DNA of 5,642 bases from an uncultured Blautia sp. (GTDB lineage Bacteria; Bacillota; Clostridia; Lachnospirales; Lachnospiraceae), in assembly GCA_946629475.1 (NCBI GenBank), contig CAMOXX010000176.1, positions 1-5,642 of the forward strand, given 5' to 3'. Each line of letters begins with the position of its first letter. The stretch's first letter is position 1. A program made the translations under genes and the position numbers. Positions 1 through 5,642 of this stretch are shown here, one piece after another. The notes below the pieces were generated by a model that had not been told where the DNA came from, did not search any database, and saw nothing but the letters and a program-made list of their open reading frames with translations.

Positions 1-83
1 TCGTAATATTTACGTCCGCGCACCACCATCAGCCTCCTCTGCGGACGTAAAGATCACGACAAACACAATTCTTTACGTCCATC
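1..83 (+). repeat. 83-bp direct repeat, copy 1
   Basis: This stretch recurs at 127-209, 126 bp downstream, with 80 of 83 positions identical. The differences are A56/G182, G58/A184 and T78/C204. The copy contains one complete TTTACGTCC...GGACGTAAA pair extended to 11-bp arms (9-19 with 41-51) and a third arm at 72-80. The near identity, against the divergent unit between the copies, suggests duplication of a two-unit (126-bp) block. Confidence 0.93.
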
Positions 84-206
84 TCACTTGTGTTGGCAAG
101 CATGCGGACGTAAATATTTGCATCATTCGTAATATTTACGTCCGCGCACCACCATCAGCCTCCTCTGCGGACGTAAAGATCGCAACAAACACAATTCTTT
201 ACGCCC
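1..206. repeat. 63-bp-period array of alternating inverted 9-mers
   Basis: The motif TTTACGTCC begins at 9, 72, 135 and, as TTTACGCCC, at 198. Its reverse complement GGACGTAAA begins at 43, 106 and 169. Each series has an exact 63-bp period. The spacers alternate between 25 bases (18-42, 81-105, 144-168) and 20 bases (52-71, 115-134, 178-197). Any neighbouring pair can form a stem of 9 to 11 bp. Unit A (9-71) and unit A' (135-197) are nearly identical, while the middle unit B (72-134) keeps only the 9-mers and some flanking bases. The first eight bases of the window match the last eight of unit B (127-134), so another B-type unit probably lies just outside. No open reading frame runs through it. 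Function is unknown: it could be a protein-binding array, a structured RNA 3' end, or a spreading intergenic repeat. Confidence 0.85.
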
Positions 207-209
207 ATC
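127..209 (+). repeat. 83-bp direct repeat, copy 2
   Basis: This is the second copy of the block at 1-83, with three substitutions. One of them changes the last TTTACGTCC to TTTACGCCC at 198-206. The array stops here: position 210 no longer matches copy 1, and the unrelated palindrome starts six bases later. The degenerate terminal motif is consistent with relaxed constraint at an array end. Confidence 0.93.
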
Positions 210-215
210 CGGACA

Positions 216-266
216 GAGTCAGAGGGGACAGGTTCCTTGAGTCAAGGAACCTGTCCCCTCTGACTC
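216..266. repeat. Perfect 51-base palindrome, REP-like
   Basis: Bases 216-240 are an exact reverse complement of 242-266, giving a 25-bp stem around a single central base at 241. The core contains GGGGACAGGTTCC and its complement. Palindromes with this kind of core are, from memory, common dispersed intergenic elements in Clostridia and resemble REP sequences linked to Y1 (RAYT) transposases; no transposase gene is in the window. It begins 29 bases past the stop codon of the GH3 gene, so the transcript would carry a very stable hairpin. Neither strand has a T-run after the stem, so it is not a canonical intrinsic terminator, although it could still block 3' exonucleases or cause weak termination. 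Confidence 0.9.
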
Positions 267-277
267 ACCTCTGACTC
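257..277 (+). repeat. 10-bp direct repeat at the palindrome edge
   Basis: CCTCTGACTC occurs at 257-266, the outer end of the right palindrome arm, and again at 268-277, one base further on. This is either a small slippage duplication or a remnant of a second, truncated palindrome arm. Confidence 0.7.
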
Positions 278-295
278 CCTACTTACTCAAAACAT

Positions 296-2494
296 TCAGA
301 ACGTGATTCTCAGCTCCTCCATCAGGCAGTCTCTGGAGTTTCCGCCCGTGTAGAACCGGAAGACTCCGTCCTCCAGGCAGTATACATGCTCATTGTTCCA
401 GAAGCCCATGTCCTTCTTCTCAAGCCGGAAAGAAACGTTCTTTTCTTCTCCCGGCTGCAGGCAGACTTTTTCGAAGCCTTTCAGTTCTTTGACCGGGCGT
501 ACCAGGGACGCAGTCACATCCTGCATATAGAACTGTACGGTCTCTTTTCCTTCCAGAGCCCCTGTATTTTTTACCGTTACGCTGACCTGTACGGCATCCT
601 CTGTTTCTTCTGCCTTCATCCCGGAATACTCAAACGAGGTGTACGAAAGGCCGTATCCGAACGGGAACAGAGCCTGAACCGGCGCATCCAGATAGCGGGA
701 CGTAAACTTGCTCTTGGAGCCCGGCCTTCCGGTGTTCGGGTGGTTGTAGTAAACCGGGCACTGTCCGGTGAACGACGGGAAGGAGGAAGACAGCTTTCCT
801 TCCGGATTGACGGTTCCCGAAAGCACATGGGCAACCGCGGGTCCCATCTGGATGCCCAGATGCCAGGCTTCCACGATCGCCGGCACATATTTTTCCTCCC
901 AGTCGAGGGCAAGCGGACGGCCGTTCATCAGTACAAGCACGACCGGCTTTCCGGTGGTCATCAGCATCTCGAGGAGCTCCTTCTGTCTGCCGGGAACCGT
1001 AATGTTCGCCCGTGAGGAAGCCTCTCCGGACATGGAAACCAGTTCGCCCATCACTGCGACTATCACATCACCGTAATCGCCCGCCTTGATGATCTGATCC
1101 ATATTGAGGTCTCCCTCGGGACCTCCGCAGGGGAAGTATCTCACATTCGGGAACTCCGCCTTCATGCCTTCCAGAATGGTGACACAGTCCTTCTCCTGCC
1201 AGCTCATGGCCCAGGCGCCGATGATCTCCTCTTTATTATCAGCAAGCGCGCCGACCAGAGAGACCTTCGCATCCTTTTTGATCGGGAGAATGTTCCCCTC
1301 GTTCTTCAGAAGAACGATCGATTTTTCCGCTGCCTCCCGCGCAAGGTCCGTGTGCTCTGCCGGCAGGGTCTCGTAACGCTTCATTGCCTCTTCTGTCACA
1401 TACGGGTGGTCAAAGAGTCCCAGCCACATCTTCACCGAGAGAATCCTGCGGACCGCCTCATCGATCACTTCCATGGAAACACTTCCGTTTTCGACTGCTT
1501 CCTTCAGATTCTTCACATAGATTTCGGTGCCCATATCCATATCCATTCCGGCCTTTGCCGCCTGGATACCGGCATCCATATCGTCCTCGCAGATGCCATG
1601 GACAATGCACTCACGGATCGCATTGGCGTCACTCACCACAAATCCCGGGAAGCCCAGCGAATCCTTCAGAATATCGCGGAGCAAAAACTTATTAACCGTA
1701 CAGGGAGTTCCGTTGAGGTCATTGAAGGCAGCCATCACAGTCGCGGCGCCTTCATCCACAGCCGCTTCAAAGGGCTTCAGGTAATTATTATAAAAAACAT
1801 GCATCGCCATGCTGACGGTATTGTAGTCCCTTCCGGACTCACACGCACCGTAGCCGACATAATGCTTCAGACATGCTGCCACATAATTTTCGGTTGAGGA
1901 ATGGTCATTCTGCAGGCCGCGGATCTTGGCGCGGGCAAACTGCGAGCCAAGGTAGGGATCCTCGCCGGGGCCTTCCGAAACACGTCCCCATCTGGCATCC
2001 CTGGCCACATCCACCATCGGAGCAAAATGCCATGCCACGCCTGCGGAGCGGGATTCCTTCGCCGCCATCGCAGCGGTCCTCTCCATCAGGTCCGTGTCAA
2101 AGCTGCCGGCCTCCGCGATAGCGATCGGATAGACTGAGCGGAAGCCATGAATCACATCCAGGCCGAAGATGATCGGGATGCCCAGGCGGCTCTCCTCAAC
2201 CGCTATCTTCTGAAGCTCGTTCACCTTTACCGGATCCTGGACCATCAGGGAACCGACCAGGCCTTTTTTGATTTCCTCCTCATGGAAATCCTGCTTCGCG
2301 CTGCTCATGATTTTGCCGAATTCCTCTTTTGTGATCCGGCCGTCGGTCATCATCTCAATCAGTTCTTCAAAGGGGACGTCAAAGCCGCCCACGATCGAAG
2401 GGGATTCCTGGTTCATCTGACCAATCTTCTCCTCCAGGGTCATCTGGGAAATCAGTTCTTCTACTTTCTGCTTCTGCGCATCCGATAGTTTCAT
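296..2494 (-). CDS. bglX: GH3 beta-glucosidase, BglX type, intracellular
   Basis: This predicted retaining exo-beta-glycosidase releases non-reducing terminal sugars, probably glucose or xylose, from oligosaccharides or glycosides. The (alpha/beta)8 domain covers about residues 1-360. It includes GLDVIHG (111-117), the RDARWGRVSEGPGEDPYLG block (165-183), KH at 210-211, and VVSDAN with the likely nucleophile Asp289. The alpha/beta sandwich domain covers about 390-580, with the presumed acid/base Glu491 in SGEASSR. PFGYGLSYT (611-619) leads into a fibronectin III-like C-terminal domain. At 732 residues it is full length and matches E. coli BglX closely in order and motifs. Unlike that periplasmic enzyme it has no signal peptide, so it should act in the cytoplasm on imported substrate. 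The start is fixed by AGGAG seven bases upstream. It follows the esterase gene by 36 bases. The family is certain; the exact substrate is not. Confidence 0.95.
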   Translation of the reverse strand: MKLSDAQKQKVEELISQMTLEEKIGQMNQESPSIVGGFDVPFEELIEMMTDGRITKEEFGKIMSSAKQDFHEEEIKKGLVGSLMVQDPVKVNELQKIAVEESRLGIPIIFGLDVIHGFRSVYPIAIAEAGSFDTDLMERTAAMAAKESRSAGVAWHFAPMVDVARDARWGRVSEGPGEDPYLGSQFARAKIRGLQNDHSSTENYVAACLKHYVGYGACESGRDYNTVSMAMHVFYNNYLKPFEAAVDEGAATVMAAFNDLNGTPCTVNKFLLRDILKDSLGFPGFVVSDANAIRECIVHGICEDDMDAGIQAAKAGMDMDMGTEIYVKNLKEAVENGSVSMEVIDEAVRRILSVKMWLGLFDHPYVTEEAMKRYETLPAEHTDLAREAAEKSIVLLKNEGNILPIKKDAKVSLVGALADNKEEIIGAWAMSWQEKDCVTILEGMKAEFPNVRYFPCGGPEGDLNMDQIIKAGDYGDVIVAVMGELVSMSGEASSRANITVPGRQKELLEMLMTTGKPVVLVLMNGRPLALDWEEKYVPAIVEAWHLGIQMGPAVAHVLSGTVNPEGKLSSSFPSFTGQCPVYYNHPNTGRPGSKSKFTSRYLDAPVQALFPFGYGLSYTSFEYSGMKAEETEDAVQVSVTVKNTGALEGKETVQFYMQDVTASLVRPVKELKGFEKVCLQPGEEKNVSFRLEKKDMGFWNNEHVYCLEDGVFRFYTGGNSRDCLMEELRITF

Positions 2495-2501
2495 GGTTTC
2501 T

Positions 2502-2506
2502 CTCCT
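2502..2506 (-). promoter_or_regulatory. Ribosome binding site of the GH3 gene
   Basis: The minus strand reads AGGAG seven bases before the ATG at 2494-2492, within a purine-rich GAGAGGAGAGAAACC leader. It lies in the 36-base gap after the esterase stop codon, which supports cotranscription with independent translation initiation. Confidence 0.85.
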
Positions 2507-2530
2507 CTCATCCAGGTGTATTGGTAACTG

Positions 2531-3493
2531 TTACATATCTATACCCAGCTCTGCTCTCCAGTCCGGGCATTTTTCCGGCAGGTCAAATGCAAACCGCTTC
2601 TTCAGCCATGTCTCGGCAAGGGATACCCATACTGCCACATCCGGCCAGATCTGCTCCTGCGCCTCCGCCACAGACTGATCTGCCAGCGAAAGGCCGTGAT
2701 CCCCATTCTCGAAAATATGCGTTTCACAGGGAACACCGGCAGCCTCCAGGGCAAGCGCCATCGCAAGGGTCTGGTCTACGGGGACCGTCATGTCCTCGCG
2801 GGTTGCCCACAGGAACATGGGCGGTGTATTTGTTGTGATGTAATTGACCGGACTGGCCTTCGCAAGCGTCTCTTCGCTGGGCTCCGGCTCGCCGAAGGCC
2901 GCCAGGTTAAAGCCCCGGTTCATATCGATCCGGCCCTGATCCCCGATCTTCTCGAGCGTCCTCTTCATCTGTACATAGTCATAAACCCCGTAGGCCAGCA
3001 CTGCGGCAGCCGGGCGGATCTCCTCCGGCTTCGCGCCGATCGCACCGCACAGGTCCTCATCGTGATAGTGAACCGCAAACTCCGCGCAGTTGTTTGCGCC
3101 GGCCGATCCTCCGTTCAGGATGATCCTGTCCATATCGACCTTCCACTCCTCCGCATGGGAGCGGATCAGCAGCATTGCCATTCCGATCTCACGCACCGGC
3201 CCCGGATAAACGCTCTTCTCGTAAGCAGGCGATCTATCGGGATCCGGAAAACGGACACCGCTGTTCGAGTATACCGAATAGCGCAGCACAAACGCATGAT
3301 ATCCCATAGCTGCAAACCGGATCGCCACCGGCTCCGCCTCGCGGTCAGAGGTAAACATATAGGCTCCGCCCGGGCAGATCAGGACCGCAGGCCTCTTTTT
3401 CCCCTTGAGCATCTCCGGAGAATCATCCAGGATATAAGCGGTCAGGGTTACATTCGGGTCATCTTCATAAAGGTGAAACTGTTCAATTCTCAT
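2531..3493 (-). CDS. Alpha/beta-hydrolase, acetyl/feruloyl esterase-like
   Basis: This serine hydrolase of the BD-FAE / acetyl xylan esterase-like group is 320 residues long and probably removes acyl groups from sugars or glycosides. The oxyanion-hole segment is CPGGAY (40-45), corresponding to the family HGGxW/Y motif. The nucleophile elbow GGSAG (128-132) gives Ser130. The acid is probably Asp234 in REDMTVPV, and the base His266 in GDHG, so the triad is complete and correctly ordered. There is no signal peptide or membrane segment, so it is cytoplasmic. Its start has GGAGG nine bases upstream. It sits between the NTF2-like gene (95-base gap) and the GH3 gene (36-base gap), which fits deacylation before glycosidic cleavage. 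The substrate is inferred from context; a carboxylesterase or peptidase-like activity on another small molecule is possible. Confidence 0.9.
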   Translation of the reverse strand: MRIEQFHLYEDDPNVTLTAYILDDSPEMLKGKKRPAVLICPGGAYMFTSDREAEPVAIRFAAMGYHAFVLRYSVYSNSGVRFPDPDRSPAYEKSVYPGPVREIGMAMLLIRSHAEEWKVDMDRIILNGGSAGANNCAEFAVHYHDEDLCGAIGAKPEEIRPAAAVLAYGVYDYVQMKRTLEKIGDQGRIDMNRGFNLAAFGEPEPSEETLAKASPVNYITTNTPPMFLWATREDMTVPVDQTLAMALALEAAGVPCETHIFENGDHGLSLADQSVAEAQEQIWPDVAVWVSLAETWLKKRFAFDLPEKCPDWRAELGIDM

Positions 3494-3502
3494 TCTTTTA
3501 TC

Positions 3503-3507
3503 CCTCC
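3503..3507 (-). promoter_or_regulatory. Ribosome binding site of the esterase gene
   Basis: The minus strand reads GGAGG, extended to GGAGGG, ending nine bases before the ATG at 3493-3491. This is a near-consensus Shine-Dalgarno site and confirms the chosen start. Confidence 0.85.
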
Positions 3508-3588
3508 GTTTTTCAATAGCTGATTACAACATCAAAAGTCCCGAACCCACGCCAGGCGGGTGATAGGATTTAGAGCGTATACCGCCCT

Positions 3589-5109
3589 TCAGATATTCTT
3601 CCACCTGTCAAGCGACGCGTAAGGATACCACGAAAAACGGCTGACTTCCCAGGATCGGGATGTCCTTTGCAGCGTCATCCCGATGCTTCCCCGGGTATAT
3701 ATCATCTCATCCTCTCCGCTCCCGGCCAGAAGGCTCACACTGAAAAAAGCTTCGGCCTCTGTGAGGGAATCGTCCATCTCAAGAACCGGGGAGGTTGCCA
3801 GAATATACCGGCATTCCCGGAAGGTTTCCCGCACAGCCGTGCTGACCTCCGAAGAAGCGCTCGGGATTTTCTCCTCTGGCTTCGCGCCTGATCCGGCCTC
3901 ATAGAACCACGAAAGAATCTCATTCCGGAGAAGCAGGATCTCCTCCGTCCTGCCCGAAGCTCCTTCTCCTGATACCGGTTTCAGAGCCGGAAGACCGGCA
4001 AGCCACCCTGCCGGATTCTTCCGGTAGCTCTCCAGATTGACATCCGGCGTCTCCGCATACGGAGCGAACTCCTGCAGCTTTTCCCACCGAACGCTCTTCA
4101 GCTTCCATATACCGTCCTGCCTGCAGAAGCTATTGGAAAACCGTCCGATCATGACGCGATACTGACTCCCCGCCTCTGATCGGATGATCTGCCGGGACTG
4201 GGTCATAAAATGGCCTTCCGCCTGCCCGTCCGGCATGATTTCAATCCACTGGGTCGCCGGCATATCGATGCGCAGAAACCCTCCGTTCGCGGCCGTTTCT
4301 GTATGATTTTTTTCAAAAAAAGCTTCGACCTCAGCCCGTCCTTCAGCCCTCTCCTGTCCATCATACCACACACAAACGTCTTTTGCATCACAAAACACAT
4401 GTTTAGGAATCTCTTTTATCCGTCCGCACTGCCACAGCAGTGTGTACAGGCTCATGGCAGACTGAACGCCGTAAAGTACACTGCCGAACGCTTCTTTTCC
4501 AGAGGTTTTCTCACCGGGAAAACTGCCCGCGGCAGCCTTCCCGGCTTTACCCGCGGCTGCTGTTCCGGAAGCCTGCTGCCTTCCGAGCACAGGATGCGGA
4601 ATCTCCCTCAGTTTTTTCTGCACGGCAAGCCCCTTGTCCTCCGGAGCATTCCACCTCCAAACACACTGTCCCAGCAGGAACTGCGCCTGCAGGTAATGGA
4701 TCCGCCACCTTCCGTCCCTCTTCGCAAAACGGTCCTGCCACAGTTCCAGGGTCGACAGCACCGGATACGGCGGCTTCATGGTAACCGGGTCCATACTCAG
4801 GACAAGAAAACCAAAGGTCGGAAAAATCCCGCAGATTTCCCCGTCCGCTCCTTCCCAAAGGAGCGGCGCGCTGATCTGCCAGCCCGTATGAAAGCTGTCT
4901 TCATTGGGAGAAACATGGTACAGCTCATGGCAGAATTTTTCGTTGATCACATCCCATCCTACGGTCCGGTCCCCGGCAGAGGGGAGCGTAAAGACCGTGT
5001 CCGTCTCCTGCACAAACAAATCCGGGATATCGGTGTGGCGATGCAGGGCATAAGCCTGCTCATAGCAGTATTTCAGCTGTTCAATTTCTAACATGTCATT
5101 CAGATTCAT
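3589..5109 (-). CDS. Multi-domain NTF2/SnoaL-like protein, function unknown
   Basis: The 506-residue protein has tandem NTF2-like (SnoaL-like) domains, a fold used for dehydratases, isomerases, cyclases and plain ligand binding. Domain 1 covers about 3-150, domain 2 about 208-348, and a shorter domain 3 about 388-500. The last-strand motif recurs as KRDGRWRI (ending near W135), RQDGIWKL (W335) and QRTSRSWEV (W487); domains 2 and 3 share W-x6-W. Domains 1 and 2 are joined by an Ala/Gly/Lys-rich linker (about 178-207, bases 4489-4578). His74 in domain 1 sits where related enzymes have an active-site His, but a full Tyr-Asp-His set is not evident. There is no signal peptide, so it is cytoplasmic. 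I chose the ATG at 5109 because AAGGA lies eight bases upstream; an in-frame ATG at 5145 would add 12 residues but has no convincing site. It is probably cotranscribed with the esterase and GH3 genes. The reaction is unknown. Confidence 0.85.
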   Translation of the reverse strand: MNLNDMLEIEQLKYCYEQAYALHRHTDIPDLFVQETDTVFTLPSAGDRTVGWDVINEKFCHELYHVSPNEDSFHTGWQISAPLLWEGADGEICGIFPTFGFLVLSMDPVTMKPPYPVLSTLELWQDRFAKRDGRWRIHYLQAQFLLGQCVWRWNAPEDKGLAVQKKLREIPHPVLGRQQASGTAAAGKAGKAAAGSFPGEKTSGKEAFGSVLYGVQSAMSLYTLLWQCGRIKEIPKHVFCDAKDVCVWYDGQERAEGRAEVEAFFEKNHTETAANGGFLRIDMPATQWIEIMPDGQAEGHFMTQSRQIIRSEAGSQYRVMIGRFSNSFCRQDGIWKLKSVRWEKLQEFAPYAETPDVNLESYRKNPAGWLAGLPALKPVSGEGASGRTEEILLLRNEILSWFYEAGSGAKPEEKIPSASSEVSTAVRETFRECRYILATSPVLEMDDSLTEAEAFFSVSLLAGSGEDEMIYTRGSIGMTLQRTSRSWEVSRFSWYPYASLDRWKNI

Positions 5110-5117
5110 CGTTCCCA

Positions 5118-5122
5118 TCCTT
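5118..5122 (-). promoter_or_regulatory. Ribosome binding site deciding the NTF2-like start
   Basis: The minus strand reads AAGGA with an eight-base spacer before the ATG at 5109-5107. The alternative in-frame ATG at 5118 overlaps this site and has no spacer of its own. The one at 5145 is preceded by GACGAGTGAATC, with no good match. This favours the 506-residue product. Confidence 0.65.
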
Positions 5123-5185
5123 TTCCGGCCGCAGCCGGATCTCATGATTCACTCGTCAAAAGCAGATTACGGATTGTTCCGATAG

Positions 5186-5221
5186 CAAACGGCTTTGAGA
5201 CGTGTGTCCCAAAGCCGTTTG
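5186..5221 (-). terminator. Stem-loop after the binding-protein gene
   Basis: Bases 5186-5197 (CAAACGGCTTTG) are exactly complementary to 5210-5221, giving a 12-bp stem; 5199-5201 with 5206-5208 can add a short inner stem around a four-base loop. It starts 46 bases past the stop of the substrate-binding protein gene, where a terminator is expected. On the minus strand the arm ends in CCGTTTG followed by CTATCGG, so the U-tract is short and lies inside the stem. Termination may therefore be partial, letting some transcription reach the NTF2-like gene, or the stem may protect the 3' end of the binding-protein mRNA. Confidence 0.55.
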
Positions 5222-5227
5222 TGTTTC

Positions 5228-5255
5228 TCAAAGATCCATATTTCAAAGATCCATA
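5228..5255 (+). repeat. 13-bp tandem repeat, period 15
   Basis: TCAAAGATCCATA occurs at 5228-5240 and again at 5243-5255, separated by two bases. It lies in the short leader between the stop codon of the binding-protein gene and its downstream stem-loop. A slippage duplication is the simplest explanation. Confidence 0.75.
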
Positions 5256-5267
5256 AAGACCAAAAGA

Positions 5268-5642
5268 TTATTCTGCATGTGCTGCCAGCCACTCGTCAAG
5301 CTGTCTCTGGTTCTCTTCGATGATCTTGCTCATTCCGGCTGCCTCAAGAGCATCCAGGAAGGTCGGAAGCATGTCTTCCGGATCTACTGTACCAACGTTG
5401 AGAGCCGGGCCGTATTTTCCGATCTCAGCGATAACTGCAGTGATTTCGGAAGATACGCTGCTGGTGTCAAAGTTGTAGCCCATGAATCTGGAAACCTTTG
5501 CGTTTTCCGGTCCCCACAGATCCAGATTGTCCACAAATTCATCGGTAAGCGGCTCACGGAAATAAGCGCCTGCCTGATCTCCGTAGGTTCCGATCGTATG
5601 TCCGTATCCTACAGATCCTGCGTCCACGCCTTCCGGATAATC
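5268..5642 (-). CDS. Sugar ABC transporter substrate-binding protein, C-terminus (partial)
   Basis: Only the last 124 residues are present; the reading frame runs off the right edge and no start codon should be assigned. The segment begins DYPEGVDAGSVGYGHT and later has MGYNFDTSSVSSEITAV, GTVDPEDMLPTFLDAL and a terminal IIEENQRQLDEWLAAH. This pattern is typical of the DUF3502 C-terminal domain of family 1 extracellular solute-binding proteins (LplA-like), which deliver oligosaccharides or glycosides to an LplB/LplC- or UgpA/AraQ-like permease pair in Gram-positive bacteria. The complete protein is expected to be a lipoprotein on the outer face of the membrane, with its signal peptide outside the window. 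It includes AGA arginine codons, whereas the downstream genes often use CGG/CGC, which fits a highly expressed binding protein. It supplies the substrate clue for the downstream esterase and glycosidase. The ligand is unknown. Confidence 0.88.
   Translation of the reverse strand, partial: DYPEGVDAGSVGYGHTIGTYGDQAGAYFREPLTDEFVDNLDLWGPENAKVSRFMGYNFDTSSVSSEITAVIAEIGKYGPALNVGTVDPEDMLPTFLDALEAAGMSKIIEENQRQLDEWLAAHAE

Noticed and set aside
1..206. CRISPR array
   Set aside because: The repeated 9-mers alternate in orientation, are too short for CRISPR repeats, and two of the spacers (18-42 and 144-168) are identical.
216..266. Classical intrinsic terminator of the GH3 gene
   Set aside because: The hairpin is strong, but neither strand has a run of T after it. 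It is kept as a palindrome with a possible 3'-end role only.
386..1015. 209-residue plus-strand open frame opposite the GH3 gene, and similar frames at 1352-1897 and 2147-2488
   Set aside because: They lie wholly antisense to a clearly conserved GH3 gene, have no recognisable motifs, and arise from its codon bias.
3545..3561. Terminator between the NTF2-like and esterase genes
   Set aside because: The stem is only six pairs including one G-T, and the nearest T-run is four bases and several bases away.
4210..5091. 293-residue plus-strand open frame opposite the NTF2-like gene, and 2696-3523 opposite the esterase gene
   Set aside because: The minus-strand frames show recognisable domains, repeat motifs or a catalytic triad and good ribosome binding sites. 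The plus-strand frames show none and are low-complexity shadows.
5110..5185. Sigma-A promoter using TTGACG (minus strand) upstream of the NTF2-like gene
   Set aside because: No acceptable -10 hexamer lies 16-18 bases downstream; GGCTGC occupies that place.
5186..5221. CcpA cre site around CAAAGCCGTTTG
   Set aside because: The symmetry is that of the stem-loop arms, and the central bases do not fit the cre consensus well. It also lies after, not before, the binding-protein gene.

Overview
The window looks like chromosomal DNA of a Firmicute, most likely a gut-type Clostridia/Lachnospiraceae relative. This is inferred from the strong AGGAG/GGAGG ribosome binding sites, a sugar-ABC substrate-binding protein of the DUF3502 type, an intracellular BglX-like GH3 enzyme, moderately GC-rich genes and a REP-like palindrome. 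No rRNA or other marker gene is present, so the taxonomic placement is soft.

All four supported genes lie on the minus strand and read from the right edge to the left. They are (a) 5642-5268, the C-terminal 124 residues of an extracellular sugar-binding lipoprotein, cut by the window edge; (b) 5109-3589, a 506-residue protein built from two clear and one probable NTF2/SnoaL-like domains; (c) 3493-2531, a 320-residue alpha/beta-hydrolase resembling acetyl/feruloyl xylan esterases; and (d) 2494-296, a 732-residue GH3 beta-glycosidase of the BglX type. Gaps are 158, 95 and 36 bases. A 12-bp stem after gene (a) may partly terminate transcription. Genes (b) to (d) look like one transcription unit.

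The right-hand part fits a glycoside-uptake and breakdown locus. A binding protein, with permeases presumably beyond the window, imports a decorated sugar or plant glycoside; the cytoplasmic esterase removes acyl groups; the cytoplasmic GH3 enzyme removes the terminal sugar. The NTF2-like protein has no assigned role and is the least expected member.

Positions 1-295, downstream of the GH3 gene, hold no gene. Instead there is a tandem array with an exact 63-bp period of alternating inverted 9-mers (TTTACGTCC/GGACGTAAA), arranged A-B-A' and apparently continuing off the left edge. It is followed directly by a perfect 51-base palindrome of REP-like type. The array is the most unusual feature of the window.
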